Source of the DNA: Pseudorasbora parva
Lineage: Eukaryota; Chordata; Actinopteri; Cypriniformes; Gobionidae
Length of the DNA stretch: 64,000 nt
Direction: 5' to 3'
Assembly (NCBI RefSeq): GCF_024679245.1
Contig: NC_090175.1
Coordinates: 50,796,232 to 50,860,231, forward strand
A model generated the notes under the pieces. The model made no database searches, had not been told where the DNA came from, and was given only the letters and a program-made list of their open reading frames with translations. The translations under genes were made by a program, and so were the position numbers. This document shows positions 10,579 to 23,889 of the stretch, in pieces. How positions within the stretch are numbered: the stretch's first letter is position 1; every line of letters begins with the position of its first letter.

Positions 10579-11331
10579 TTTTTACTCCTTATGGTTTCTG
10601 AAAGAGGTTAGTTCTTGTAAACCATAAACTCTCCCACATTTCCAGAAAAAAATAAATGATTCAGTCCTAAAATGAATCTTTTCCACCTTTCACCAATAAA
10701 AAGAATTTTGCACTCCCAACAAAATCACCCCACTCCTATAACGATCAATTGTTTCCAAATATAGCTTGGAGTCAACAGGTGAACAGGTATTTCTTCATGT
10801 CACAGAAATAGTAAATATCACAATGTCACTTGTTTTCAAAATTGTGCAGCCCTAATTATCAATGCATATTGTTGATGCAACTAGCCTTTTGTTTTTGCTA
10901 TTTATGTATTAAATATAAACTTACAGAAACTTCTAAAGTTAAACTGCTCAAACATTTTTTTTTTTATTCCAAGTTCACTGTTAATTTGTTTGCGGTATCA
11001 CTTAAGTGAGGGTCTCTCGCTCTCTAATGCATGTGGCTTTAACATCACTTTCATTTGCCTGTCTTATTGAATTTACTACTCTTCCATTAAACCTAATTGC
11101 ATTTTCGTGTCACCTCTAAACAGTATCAGGGGAGATTTGAAGAAAAAAAGAAAAGAGTACCTCCATTACCTAGCAATTTAAAGGTGGCATCTTGATGCAT
11201 GAACCGTGGAGGTACACAAATGAATTGTTTACTGAAAATGTGGGAAAAATGCCTCTTCCTGGATAGTGGCATTATGTCCGTTCTTTCTCTAATGCTGTCT
11301 TGTTTTCACTTAAATGAGGGAAATGAATGAA
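10577..11331. other. No gene seen
   Basis: AT-rich sequence with no supportable exon or terminal repeat. Confidence 0.5.
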
Positions 11332-11441
<110 letters not shown>

Positions 11442-11510
11442 GTCAACTGTGACATATTGCACCCAACAATTCTTTATACAGTGACTACCAGTAAAAGTAA
11501 TAAAACATTG

Positions 11511-11847
11511 GGACCAAAATTATTCAGACACTATGTTTTTTTTTTTAATTGCTAAAGCGACCTTTTACACAAAATGAAGCATTGCTTGGTCATTGGTTGA
11601 CCTAAATTGAATTGTGTGCTTAAATTTAACAGCTGACAGCTGATTGGTTGATTGTAATCCACTACATACCTTTCTATCAAAGTTATTTGACATTAGCAAG
11701 AATTTCAAAAATGTAAGACATTATCAGAATTTGTTCTGACACAATTTAACTTTGACTTCTTGTCATATTGTATAACCATTTTCCAAACTATAGTGAGTAA
11801 ACTGTGATAATGTGAGAAAATGTTGAAGGTGTCTGAATAAATTTTGA
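11511..11847. mobile_element. MITE with ATTATTCAGACAC ends
   Basis: CAAAATTATTCAGACAC at 11515-11531 is repeated in inverse at about 11830-11846 (GTGTCTGAATAAATTTTG). The interior contains the GCTGATTGGTTGATT segment I recall from a fish mariner-like MITE family. There is no coding capacity. The outer ends are worn and a TA duplication is not certain. Confidence 0.65.
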
Positions 11848-12636
11848 TCTGATTGTATATATAATCATTAGTTGCCAATATATTGAGATAATGAAGACAT
11901 TAGTAAATTTTCTTCCTGAAGTCCATCGGTTTGGTTTTCGTATCAGTCAACCCGTCACACTGACACAAAACTCTTCAATCAAACTTCTGTATTAGTATCA
12001 TCTGAGAACAGACCCACTCCGTGGCAGTTTAAACATTTATATGAGTGGCTCAAAAAAGTGGCACTCAGGTCAGCAAATAGAGCCACACAGGGACTGATGA
12101 TGCAAATCATTGTTGTCCATGTAGGATACATCATCTACAGCAGAGGATTCTCTGTTAGAAGAATTACTATAGTGCTACAGATTTATTAAAACATATTTAC
12201 CCGAGACTATAATACCTGAAGCATGTCACATGAATCCTTACCGTGTATGATTGAAATGTGTCATGCAGAACTCCAATCATCTAGTACACACACTGCTTTA
12301 ACCCAGTGGGTATTTCAAAACTCTCAGACCTTACATCAACAGCACAGCGTACTACTAGAGTACTGTTTATTAAATAATTTTAACATACCAACTTACACAA
12401 AATATTTTTTACCTTTATAAAACCACCTTAAAACACAGATTGTGTAGAGAGAAAGCCCTGATGTATCAAAGTTCATCCCAACTCGCTTCTCTCGCTTCAA
12501 AAAACTGTACACTTACATGAAATGTCCCATTAGGTCTTTTACAGGTTTTCAGAGGGAACTTACAGTTTTATCAGGTAACCTTTTTAGTTTTATTTTATTT
12601 TTATTTATTTTTACAGTGAGCCATGGGATCATTTTA
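11848..12636. other. No gene seen
   Basis: Non-repetitive, AT-rich. An open frame of 65 codons at 12223-12420 has no recognisable features. Confidence 0.5.
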
Positions 12637-13386
12637 AAGGTGTCCTAGAATGATTTGAAACAATGTGTTAAATTGTTCTCTGATATCTACATAGAGGGTA
12701 TGTGGCTTATTTAGGGGCAAAAAATTGTCCAGATACAGTTTTACAGGTCCGTTTACAACCCTATAAATTGTCCCTAGGATGTAATGCTCTGTTTTTGCCT
12801 TGAGTCATTTGGAAGGGTCATGAATATTAATGTTGAGCTCTGCTCTGATTGGCTTATTTCAGCAGCTCACAGCACACAGCAGTTCAGTTGTTCAGCAAAG
12901 CGGCTAGTGAGTCCTGACAGTCCTGACAGAACACAGACCGACTGAATGACAGACTTTAAGCAGAACATCTCAAATGGAGTCTGCTGAAATGCAGCTTACT
13001 TGTTTATTGGTGTTTTCAGATCATCCGTGTGCGAGAGAGAGCTTGCGTGCATATGGTATGGTTGCGTGCAGATTGTACATGTTTAGGTAAAACACCAGAT
13101 AATATACGTGTTCTTTTCACATAAAAGCTCTGATTAGGGGATTTAAATTACTGAAATCGGGCAACCGCAAGCACGATTGTTCTTCTTTCCCTCAAAAAAA
13201 AAAAACTAAACTAGTGGTTTTTGTTCAAGTTTTTATTTTTTAAACTACATTTTAGACTCTTCTTTTTTCGTCAACGATTTGCATTGTTATATAATGTTAG
13301 TCACAATGTAGGCTATGCAGTGACTGTGATGTACTCTGAAATACAAGCATGCAAAAACATTATACTTCAGTTCTCAAAAAATTAAT

Positions 13387-13506
<120 letters not shown>

Positions 13507-13544
13507 GTTAAAACGATAGTCATTTGACAAGGCTATTCATTTTG

Positions 13545-13644
<100 letters not shown>

Positions 13645-14331
13645 TACCCTAGACACACTATTTTGTTTTGTATGGTACTTGGACTTTCCTATTGTTACTT
13701 TAAGCATCTTGCATTATCTAGACAATGCTGTCTCTCTAAGAAACTTTCAATTTAATCAGAAATTGTTTAAACAGCTAACGTTAGTCAAAAGCGAAGCTTG
13801 CTTGAAATGGGCCGAACAAACTGTTCGGATTTGAATTTTGAATTAAATTGTTGTGGTATCCGATGATAGAAAAGTCCTCACGTCTCCTGCAAACATGGAA
13901 AATGACATTTGTGTCCATGAGAGCTGCCGTTTTTGCTATCCTCAAGTGTCACTGCAGTTCCGATGATCCGGCTCCATCAGTTCTGCCTGTGAATGAACAT
14001 GTTTGGACAGATGCAAATGTTGGGGGCGTACATAATAATGATCACAGCGATTGCATCACATGTGGTTATTGAGAAGCACTTATTTTTCCGTCTTTTTCAT
14101 TCACAAGATTTACATAAGAAGGAGGAGGCAATGATGTTTGAGACTCACAGTATGTGATGTCCATGTACTGAACTCTTATTATTTCACTATGGCAAGGTTA
14201 ATTCAATTTTTCATTTTAGGACACCTTTAGACAAATAGATTCAAATTATTTATATTAGACAATAACCATGTGCAAATAATTTATTTTTTATTACATTTAT
14301 GCTCTTTAGAACTTATCAATAATAATAAATT

Positions 14332-14402
<71 letters not shown>
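14332..14402. repeat. (TTA)n microsatellite
   Basis: About 23 TTA units with one TTT interruption, followed by a G6 run. The open frames of Tyr or Asn repeats are artefacts. Confidence 0.96.
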
Positions 14403-15380
14403 TATCATGGGGGGGAGGTCTAAATCGAGCATTGGAACAAGTGGTCTTACTAGTAGATAATTATGAACACTTTGGGATAAAATTCTCCCAATTAAATTTA
14501 CCAAATTTGACACACATTCTTCCTGTAATTTATCTAATCCACAATTATGTTCAATAAAAGTAAATCCAATAAATATAATAGGTAAAACAAATAAATGAAT
14601 ATTTGAATAAAGACACACTGAATTACTTGAATAAATTGGATAATTGTATCTAAATACAGTACATGCATTAATATATGTTGTGTAAATAGTTTTTATTTTT
14701 ATTAATTTAATCTGCTTTTATTAGTTAACCCAACCTTGGACCCAATACCCTGAATCCCAACGAAGGATTTCAAACCACATAGCCTCTAGCCCCTAGCTCC
14801 TTCATTTACATTTATCAGCTGGCTCAGAAGCGTGCTAATCAAGGCTTCTAACTGAGGCTTGAATGTGACAAGTATCTATTTCCAGATTAATTATACAATG
14901 AACAGGACTGGGTGGATTTAAAACCTTCCAAAGCCACCTGATCCTGTTTACGGCTATGGTGATTTGGCAGTCACATTTTGGAAGCTCATATGTCAACATC
15001 TTGGCACACATCAATTGGCTAAACTAGAACATTGTTTCCCTTGAACCTTGTAACAAAAACAAGAATCCTTCCAAGACAAGATGGCAATAAAAATAATTTG
15101 AAGGCCTGTATCATAATTTAATTTAGAATTAACTGTGATGTTTGTTTTACTACACGTTCTTCTGCACCAATCAGATCAATCAGCTGGTGGTGTGGAGGTG
15201 GATTGTTTTTTGATTGTCAGTTTATTGCAAAGAGAATGTTGTTGACGTACAGTAGCTTCTGTTGGGCCTCTCGATGCACCTTTTCGCTTATGATATTTTT
15301 ATTTATTTACTCCTATTTTCCTCCCTGTGGTTTCACTTGGATATACAGTATGTCACAATAGGGAAAAAAATACTATTGCA
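14403..15380. other. No gene seen
   Basis: AT-rich sequence without a supported exon; nothing recognisable before the satellite begins. Confidence 0.5.
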
Positions 15381-15394
15381 ACTGTAACTAGTCC

Positions 15395-16290
15395 TACTCG
15401 GGATTTGAACCGTGGCTTACATCCGTTACACCCCCCTAAACCTTACTCCCATCGGGGTCAACGGCAACAAAAGTTACCGGTACTCGACCCACTAAGAGCA
15501 GGAATCAAACTGGGTCTCCGGAGTGGGAGGCGGGCACAAGGGGACTAAAGACTGCAGCTTCTAGCGTTAGTCTCTAGTGCACCTCTTGAGGCCAGGGAAG
15601 AGTTTACACGCACAGCTCTTACTGTCCTACATCCATTACACTCACCCCCCTAAACCACACTCCCATCTGGGTCAATGGCAACAAATGTTACCAGTCCTAC
15701 TCAACCCACTTGGAGCGGGGATTTTCAGTGTGGGAGGCAGGTGTGCTAACAAGGACGCTAAAGACCACGGCCACTAACATCAGTCACAGTGTGCCACTTA
15801 AGGCCAGGGAAGGGTTTACAGACACAGCTGTTACTGGCCTACGTTACATTAACCACCACCCTAAAACTAACTCCATTCTGGGTCACGGCACCAAATATAA
15901 CCCGTTCGTTCTACTCGACCCACTCGAAAAGGAATTCAAACTGTGGACTCCAGCGTGGGAGGCTGCCGCACTATCAAGGATACTAAAGATAGCAGCCACT
16001 AGAATCAATCGCTAATCTGCCACGAGGTCAGAGAATGAGGTTTACACACACAGCTCTTACTTTCCTTTGTTATACTCTCCCCCCAAACCTCACTCCCATC
16101 TGGGTCACGGCATCAAATTGAACTGGTCCTACTTGACCCACTCAGAGAGAGATTCAAACCAGGGTCCCAGGAGTTGGAGGCAGGCGCTAAAGACCTAAAG
16201 ACCGCAGTCTCAAACGTCTGTTGCTAGTGCGCTTCTTGAAGCCATGGGAGTGAGGTTTACATGCACAGCTCTTACTGGCCATGTCCGTTA
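15395..16290 (-). repeat. Satellite of about 215-bp units with tRNA-like parts
   Basis: Four to five diverged head-to-tail copies, spaced about 207-225 bp. Each contains, on the minus strand, a tRNA B-box-like GGTTTGAATCC variant preceded by GCCTCCCA and GAGACC. On the plus strand these read near 15499, 15715, 15922 and 16147 as GGAATCAAAC, GGGATTTTCA, GGAATTCAAAC and GATTCAAACC. Units are joined by a shared TTGAGGCCAGGGAAG to TGGGTCAA/CGGCA segment. Isolated relatives occur at 40531-40647 and 36946-37025. It is a tRNA-derived repeat, not functional tRNA genes, since the cloverleaf is incomplete. Confidence 0.75.
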
Positions 16291-17528
16291 CACAACTTTA
16301 AAGATTTCAATGTATATTGAGCTATTCCACAACAAAGTCAGTGAAATATTTACACATCAATGGCTCAATTCATGAATGTTATGGATGTTTACCTCATAAG
16401 AGCCTTTGCAGAAACACTAATGGAGCTGTGATTACCATGCAGTGACCAAAATGCTCATGACGATCAATGACTTTGTTATGCCATTATGCAGATTGTGCCA
16501 TGATGACACTAGTACAAGTCATTGAGATTTTTATGATCATCAAAAACAACATAAATAAGCCTGTTTTCTACTTATCACTTGCAGAGTCAAAAAAAAAGTC
16601 TGTTCATGGATACATCATTTACCAGAATGCATAAATACAGGATGCTTAAACATGAAATGAATCAAATTTTCCACTAAGAAGTCTATGTAGGATGGCATAA
16701 TGCTCAAACTGTTTTCTTGATAAAGTAGCCCATCTGTGCTGCTTTAATTGCGCTAAGTACAATCTGGACAACGTTATCACTTAATATAGTAAGACATCAA
16801 TCACTCTCTTTCTCTGTATAGACACAGCTAGACATGCTGTATTATTGACTTTGAAAACTTAGTTTTTTTGTTGATTTTTATGTAGCTCAAAGTCTTCTAA
16901 ATCTTCTGGGTTCTGTCTGGGGCAACTGTTGGAAAGACCTTTTGATATCGTGAGCTGTGAAACTTGAGGAGCAGCAAGCAGTCAAAACAACTCACTCTGC
17001 ATTTCAATCAAAGCCAAAACAATATAAATGTCATTGTGACTGTTTAATGCAATCTGTTTGTTCTGCTCCTGTGGTGGGCGATATGACGCTGTGCATATTT
17101 GCCCAAAACCATCTGTCACAGGCAGATATTAAAAATCCATAAAGGGAAACAATTTGAAAAGCCTCATAAATTAAACACTACTGAATAGCCATTTTAATAC
17201 AGGCATGAACTGGAGGCAAGCTTTGATCTGCTACACAAATCCTTCATAATGGACTTATTTAAAACCTGAGCTTTTAATTGTCACTCATAAAGACCTGGCT
17301 GGAAAGGTAGAGCATATTTAAGTGCAAGTGTAATTTGTGTGTATGTGTGTTGGGTTGCATTCCTTATTTAAATTACAATGCAAAAATGCAGTAATGGTCC
17401 GAAGAAAAGTATGGCTGAAAAAGTTTCCTCAGGAACGTCTGCTGGTTAGATCAGCATTAAAGAACCATTTCAGCTGTTAAATAGCAGCTATAAGATTACA
17501 ATAATATCAGATTTGTCTTATTTTAAAT
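16291..17528. other. Non-repetitive stretch, no gene seen
   Basis: No terminal repeats or simple repeats. The part at about 16900-17330 is compositionally balanced and rich in TAAT, CAAT and TTTGAAA motifs, the usual look of conserved non-coding DNA in fish gene deserts. This is an impression that only alignment can test. Confidence 0.35.

Positions 17529-17607
<79 letters not shown>
17529..17607. repeat. (CA)n microsatellite
   Basis: About 39 uninterrupted CA units. Confidence 0.97.
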
Positions 17608-17608
<1 letters not shown>

Positions 17609-17699
17609 GAAAAATAAATGTAAGTAGTAAATGTACTTTTGCTATGGTCAAATAAATGTTCAATAAATGTTCAGTAAGCAGTAAAAAAAAAATGCATGA

Positions 17700-18215
17700 A
17701 TTCCGATATCCTCAGATCGGATTCAGGCCTCACTCATACGTGGTAATAAATCCGATATGATTCGGATGCGTGCATTAGCTTCTGCCATGTAAGCGGTCAA
17801 ATCGGATATCCCCCCAGTAAATGCGAGTCGTACGTCATTAAAAAAAGGACGGAGGCGAATGACGTCAACTCAGGTCGACACAAACTGCAATCCAGTGTTG
17901 CCAAGTCTGCGGTTTTCATGCGGAATTGGGCTACTTTAACACAGTTTTGAGTTGCAATTGGACGGGTTTTGTTGTGAAAACCTGGCAACCCCGTCAAGGG
18001 CTCTCCTCTTTTTCTCCGCCTTAAGAGAGAAATGTTTTGCCGACCTTTAAAGATGTGTGGAACAGTGCAGACAGCAAAACATTGTGCAATCATTTTGTAT
18101 GTGTCCATTGCATATGTTTTACTTCCTTTCACCGGTTAAGAACGTCTTGGGCTGTTTTCCCAGTGTACAGTGTAAATGCAAATATCGGATACGGGTCGCT
18201 TTTAAAAAGATGATG
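17700..18215. repeat. Probable dispersed DNA-element fragment
   Basis: Contains repeated ATCGGAT/TCCGATAT motifs at both ends (17703-17815 and 18183-18190) around a segment (GTTGCCAAGTCTGCGGTTTT onward) that I recall as interspersed in cyprinid genomes. No exact ends or duplication were found. It is cut by the Tc1 relic that starts at 18216. Confidence 0.4.
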
Positions 18216-19140
18216 TAAGAAACCAATTTGAAATATTTCAAGCTTTGTGACATGGTGCATTATCCTGCTGGAAGTAGCCATCAGAGGATGGGTACATGGT
18301 GGTCATAAAGGGATGGACATGGTCAGAAACAATGCCCTGGTAGGCCGTGGCATTTAAACAATGCCCAATTTGCACTAAGGGGCCTAAAGTGTGCCAAGAG
18401 AACATCCCCCACACCATTACACCACCACCACCAGCCTGCACAGTGGTAACAAGGCATGATGGATCCATGTTCTCATTCTGTTTACGTCAAATCTCTACCA
18501 TCTGAATATCTCAACAGAAACCGAGACTCAACAGACCAGGCACCAATTTTTCAATCTTTAACTGTCCAATTGTGGTGAGCTCGTGCAAATTGTAGCCTCT
18601 TTTTCCTATTTGTAGTGAAGATGAGTGGTACCCGGTGGGGTCTTCTGCTGTTGTAGCCCATCCGCCTCAAGGTTGTGCGTGTTGTGGCTTCACAAATGCT
18701 TTGCTGCATACCTCGGTTGTAACGAGTGGTTATTTCAGCCAAAGTTACTCTTCTATCAGCTTGAATCAGTCGGCCTATTCTCCTCTAACCTCTTGTATCA
18801 TCAGGGCATTTTCTCCCACAGGACTGCTGCATACTGGATGTTTTTTCCCTTTTCACACTATTCTTTGTAAACCCTAGAAATGGTTGTGCGTGAAAATCCC
18901 AGTAACTGAGCAGATTGTGAAATACTCAGACTGGCCCATCTGACACCAACAATCATGCCACGCTCAAAATTGCTTAAATCACCTTTCTTTCTCATTCTGA
19001 CATTCAGTTTGGAGTTCAGGAGATTGTCTTGACCAGGACCACACCCCTAAATGCATTGAAGCAACTGCCATGTGATTGGTTGATTAGATAATTGCATTAA
19101 TGAGAAATTGAACAGGTCTTCCTAATAATACTTTAGGTGA
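18216..19140 (-). mobile_element. Tc1-like transposon, 3'-truncated
   Basis: The minus-strand element begins at 19140 with the terminal CACCTAAAGTATTATTAGGA and proceeds through the transposase gene. It ends abruptly after the FQQDNAPCHKA segment and a short following stretch, so about a third of the gene and the second inverted repeat are missing. Confidence 0.88.
18236..18995 (-). pseudogene. Tc1-like transposase, broken
   Basis: Starts MRKKGDLSNFERGMIVG (ATG at 18993-18995), the N-terminal helix-turn-helix region. The first open run ends at a TAG after SRVYKE, where the family has Trp. Later segments (TTRYNRGMQQSICEATTRTT, GYNSRRPHRVPL, KKRLQFARAHHNW, VMVWGMFSWHTLGPL, FQQDNAPCHKA) are typical Tc1. 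The first catalytic Asp of the DDE triad is replaced: the family DES reads VES here (GTT for GAT). A short deletion then shifts frame before the QNENMDPSC segment. The second Asp (QQD) is intact and the third acidic residue lies beyond the truncation. It cannot encode active enzyme. Confidence 0.9.
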
Positions 19141-19300
19141 GTTTATATTAGTTAACATGAACAAACAATGAAAAATACTTCTAAAATATGTATCAATATG
19201 TTCATTTCAATATTTACTAAAACATTATTAAAATTAAAAGTTGCATCTGCCAAAATTATTTAATGCACCACAACTAACCTACATAAACAGTTGTATTTTA

Positions 19301-20012
19301 AAGGTGCACTATGTACATTTTTCCATCCGCTAGAGGGTGCCTATTCAAAACAAAGTTGTAGTTTGATGATGCCAAGTTTGAGCGCAGAATCTTGGGACAT
19401 GTGGTCTTCACCTCACAGTTGGTGGAAAAGAATAGGGATAGGACTCGGGCAGAAATCATGTTCATGGATGTGTTTATTAACGTTACTGTTGTATGAAGTA
19501 GAGCAAGACCGAGTGTTGTGGGAGCTGAGCAAGTTCGCTGGAGTGATTGTTAATAAGATAAATGCAGCACATGCCTCGTGAGTAGCAGGAATTTTATTAT
19601 GCCACAGTCGCCGGCACCATTTCTGCTTTTCCGGTCACGCGTATGAGGTAACGCAGCTCTGTTTATCATAATTAGATACATAGTGTGTTGAAAATTATGT
19701 TATGACGTTACTCTGTAAGTTCACTCAGTGCGTTCAGCTGCTGTGACACTTGTTGCACACTTCAGTAAGAGTAAAGCATTTGTGCAAAATAAAGCCGGAA
19801 ACTGAGGGTCACACAGATATGATGTGGACATGGACAGGCGACTCCCTCAAACGTCCTGGTTCCTTGGCTAAAATAGCAATTTGTTCATGATTTACAAATA
19901 GTTGGAAACATTTGGGATATTGTAAGTTTTTAACTGAACAAAATATATAACACTGGCCTATAGTGATTTTTGGATATTTTACTAGAAAATGTTGTTTTAC
20001 ATACTGCACCTT
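19301..20012. mobile_element. TA-flanked TIR element, AAGGTGCACTATGT family
   Basis: AAGGTGCACTATGTAC at the left and the reverse complement AAGGTGCAGTATGTAA at the right are inverted ends, each bordered by TA (19299-19300 and 20013-20014). The 0.71-kb interior has a 96-codon frame (19291-19581) without a recognisable domain. It is a non-autonomous copy. Confidence 0.78.
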
Positions 20013-20014
20013 TA

Positions 20015-21229
20015 ACTAACATTACATACGGTGAATTAATGTAACAAAATGTATTGCTCATTGTTAGTTAATACTAATTTATAAATGTATTAACCAATAA
20101 TGGAACCTTATTGAAAAATCCAACCAATATCTAGGCTATTGCATACCCTCATATTAAGCAGCACTATAGCTGCCTTTTACAAATGTAGTTGTGTGCAGAA
20201 TAGGTCAACAAAGTATGTACATCACATCAAGTATAATCACTTTAATCAATCCATTAATCCACCAAACACACAAACAGAAAACAAACACACACTTCTGCAG
20301 CCAGACTGAAGAAACTCCTGTGACTTTCTTGAAGGTTTATGCTTTTGAACAGAATCTTTCTAATGTTCTCATTGATCTTCTCAGAAGAGGGTGCATGTCA
20401 GTGATGCCTAAAAGCATGCCATAATTCAAAGGTTTTGCCAAAGCTGATGATTCATCTATAATCTACATCATGATTTTGAGACACGAGTCAATGCAGCACA
20501 AGATAAAACCGCCTTCTTACTTTTCTAAAATCTTAATAGCATTTTAGACGCTATAGGATTCAAGTTTATCTCTCGCAACAACTCAGCCACACTCCCATTT
20601 ATGTGACGGCTGACAAGAAGAAATGTCGGCACTGCTGCAGGGCATCGAAATCAGACTGAAATCTTCAATCACATATGACGGTTTGCATTGACATCATGCG
20701 CAAATAGAATGAGATTCTCTGAATGGAGGAAGACATGCAATTGGGTGTTTTTCAACTACAGGCACTTTTGTGTTTAAGAAGTAGATTTGTATAAAAACTA
20801 TTAATTTTTGTTAAACTATTAATTTGCTAATTTAAATATAGTTTTACCCTAGTCCTAGACCCAGACTCTCATTACAAAAATATAAAAATCCATTTATAAA
20901 ATATGAATTACTAAACTTTAAAAACAATGATCATTTAAATAAACGGATACATTTGGTTTATTTCATTAACAGAATCACTGATGCAAAACTTCATCACATT
21001 CAAATTCTGCTGTAAAGCAGCTCTAAAAAGACAAATGTTATTATTCGGCTCAGTTCAGTAACTTTGTAAATTGTATTCATTATGAAAAAGTTCAATTCAG
21101 TTATAAGCAGCTCTACTAAATAGGTAAATTTGAAAGTTTAGTGTATTGTTACCAACAAAACAAAAGTATACATAAAACACTTGACATAAAGTATATTTTT
21201 GGAATCTAATTACCAACTCACTGCCGAAC
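20015..21229. other. No gene seen
   Basis: AT-rich, mostly non-repetitive sequence with no supported exon or terminal repeat. Confidence 0.5.
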
Positions 21230-21640
21230 TATAGCTGTGTTCCAGGCAACCCTTAATAACCTTTTTCCCCAACCTTCTACCCGTGAAAGTGCACTGGAAC
21301 GGCAGTCAAACCTGTGACTTCCCATCCATGAACTGGATCGATGAACTCCCAGTTACGAGCTCTGATGTCACATAGCCTGTGAAACAACAATGGCAGCCCC
21401 TACGGGGGTTGAGTACAAGAATAAATTAATATTAAATACATAATATACAACTAAAGTAAAATAGAAGGTATAACAGCTTCTTATGCACCATTTGTTCTCA
21501 TCCATTCCCCTCAAATACTTAGAAAGTCACTTAGAAAGCATGCAACTTAAAAAGCAACAATAGAAATTATTGTAAATGAGCATAAGCTCGTACGGTCCGC
21601 CATGCTTTGTCTACATCTAGCTACTAATGTTATAGTCAAG
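21230..21640. repeat. Probable dispersed repeat fragment
   Basis: The segment CTGTGTTCCAGGCAACCC through GTGCACTGGAACGGCAGTCA and GTGACTTCCCA resembles a dispersed non-autonomous element recalled from cyprinids. Ends were not resolved. Confidence 0.4.
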
Positions 21641-21644
21641 ACCA

Positions 21645-21785
21645 CTTAAACCGAGACCAAGACAAGACAAGACCAAGACTTTGAAGGGTCGAGACCAAGT
21701 CAAGATCAAGACCAAGACAGACTGAGACCAAGTCAAGACCAAGACCAAGACAGACTGAGACCAAGTCAAGACCAAGACCGGTGCA
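21645..21785. repeat. Minisatellite of GACCAAGTCAAGACCAAGAC units
   Basis: Purine-rich repeats of GAGACCAAGTCAAGACCAAG, with two near-perfect copies of about 43 bp (21702-21787) and shorter GACAAGACAAGACC units before them. The minus frame gives Leu-Gly-Leu-Asp-Leu repeats that are artefacts. Confidence 0.85.
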
Positions 21786-21789
21786 AGTC

Positions 21790-22144
21790 CCCACACTTAT
21801 GATGAAATGTGGAATATGCATGATTGGCACTTCTCTCGTATGTGTGGTTGTGTAAGTGTACCATGATATAAATTTTGATAATCAAAAGGCAATGCAGACA
21901 TGTGGGTATTAATATTTTTCTTCTATAAGCAAATAACTTAACTTTTCGTCAGTGGGAGGCATTGAAGATGACGTGTCCATATTGCTTGCAGTCTACGGTG
22001 GACGGAAACACCAAGCTGACACTGACAGAGGACGTTTGTTTTGTGAAAAGCGCTCGTGCCCATTTTAAAACTCAAAATTCAGTGAAAATGCTAATCTCGA
22101 TGAGGTATTAATCTCAGACACGGTCCAACAGGAGGTGGAATATG
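21790..22144. other. No gene seen
   Basis: Unassigned spacer between the minisatellite and the hAT-type element. Confidence 0.5.
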
Positions 22145-22152
22145 TATATTAG

Positions 22153-23889
22153 CAGAGGTGTCAAAAGTACTCGCATACATTACTCAAGTGGAAGTATAGA
22201 TACTAGGGTTTAAAAATACTTCTGTAGAAGTTGAAGTATCAACTCAAGCCTTTTACTTAAGTAAAAGTGTAAAAGTACTGGTTTTCAAAACTACTTAAAG
22301 TATAAAAGTAAAAGTAATGTAAGGAAAAAAATGCCATTAAAGACAAAAGCTTAGGCCACACCACAGGGGCATATAGAGCACTACCCCACCTCCTCAAAAA
22401 CTTTTTTCTAAAGGCCATAATGACTATAATGTTATATTAAAATGTTAATGTTGAAAAATTTGGGATGCACTGGCTACCTGTTTCAGCCGCATATATACCC
22501 ATTGAAAATGAATGCATTTTAGTACAATGGACATATACCATATGTGTACTGCTGAGCATTAACATGTTTCCTGAAGCGAAAGATATGATGACTAGTTGCC
22601 TATAAGTAATGTTATCAATAACCTTTATCAGAATGTAAATGTAGGCTACATGTGTGATCAGTGTTGCCAGATTGAGTCGACGCTTTAGAGCCCTACGGGC
22701 CCTGACTTTTACACCCCTAACCTCATACCCACTGTCGGCCGCTGACTGCTGGGTTGTCACTTTAAAAAAAATTAACAAACAAACAAATTATCCAAACATT
22801 TTTCTAAATTAACTTTAATAAAGAAACTACACGAAATATAACTACTTGGACATTACAAACAAAGCTGAACTATTTTAATGACTGCAGGAGTGTGTCATAA
22901 GGATTATGCAGGGCCTGTGCAGGGCTCAAAGGTCACCAAAACTGCCAAAATAATGTGATGATATTTTATTGAAGAAGCCACTTTAAGTGCACAAAGTGCC
23001 CAATATAAGAGATCGGAAAAAGCACATAATTAACTGCCATTTAACACGTTAAAACACACCACAAATGCGTAATTCATCGATACTGTACAATAATCCGCCG
23101 ACAAAAAAATAACAATGCGCTTAGCTTTGCTCTGACAAAACTACAGTACCCTTGTGAAGTTCATAGAACATGCACTTAGTCCAGTCAAAACTGATTCATC
23201 ATTGATTAAACCTCTTTCAGCAGCTGTTGGGGTTGCTAGTTGCAGATGTCCTGAGTGTGCATATTATGATGGACAGGAATCATGATTATTATAAAGTGTC
23301 TTCGAGTCACAGGTGTAATCCACGTTTGAGAGTTGGTTCACTCTCCCACTCCTTTGTAGAAACGGCTTGTGTACTGTATGTATGCCACTTTATCATAGCG
23401 ATCACTTGAACATACATCTACAACGAGTTATCGCGCTAAAAACCTGGCTGTCATGAATGACCGCGTCTGCCTGCTGATCGCTGATTGGCTGAAAGTGCGT
23501 GCTCGTCCGCTGGAACCCGCCCAATCTGGCAACACCGTGTGTGATTTGTGCTTTGAGTCATGTGCAGGCTCGATGGATCGCGTAGTAACCAATAGGGTGT
23601 TGGAATGGTATATGTTTACACTTCTCATCCAACCACAATCAAATTCACACTATCCGGATGACGCGATTTATCTGCATAGTTTTTTTTTTAAACAAGATGA
23701 AATGAAAGAGGAGTAACGAGGCTATTTTTAAAAAGTAAGGAGTAGAAAGTACAGATAATTGCGTGAAAATGTAAGGAGTAGAAGTAAAAAGTAGGCAGAA
23801 AAATAATTACTCCAGTAAAGTATAGATACCCAAAATTTCTACTTAAGTAAGGTAACGAAGTATTTGTACTTCGTTACTTGACACCTCTG
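22153..23889. mobile_element. hAT-type non-autonomous transposon with intact 8-bp TSD
   Basis: Ends CAGAGGTGTCAA (22153) and TTGACACCTCTG (to 23889) are inverted and are flanked by an exact duplication TATATTAG (22145-22152 and 23890-23897). An 8-bp duplication with CAG-type ends is diagnostic of the hAT superfamily. Subterminal AAGTAAAAGT/ACTTAAGTA motifs are repeated at both ends and could be transposase-binding sites. No BED finger or hAT dimerisation domain was found in the 1.7-kb interior. The 113-codon minus frame at 22437-22778 is not recognisable. Confidence 0.9.

Noticed and set aside
13848..14072. 74-codon ORF in the 12.6-kb element as a transposase
   Set aside because: Too short, no DDE or DNA-binding motif, and absent from the related fragment at 8341-8660.
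15395..16290. Cluster of tRNA genes
   Set aside because: Only B-box halves resemble tRNA; A box, acceptor stem and anticodon loop are not consistent between units.
22437..22778. 113-codon minus ORF as hAT transposase
   Set aside because: No BED zinc finger, catalytic signature or C-terminal dimerisation motif is visible.
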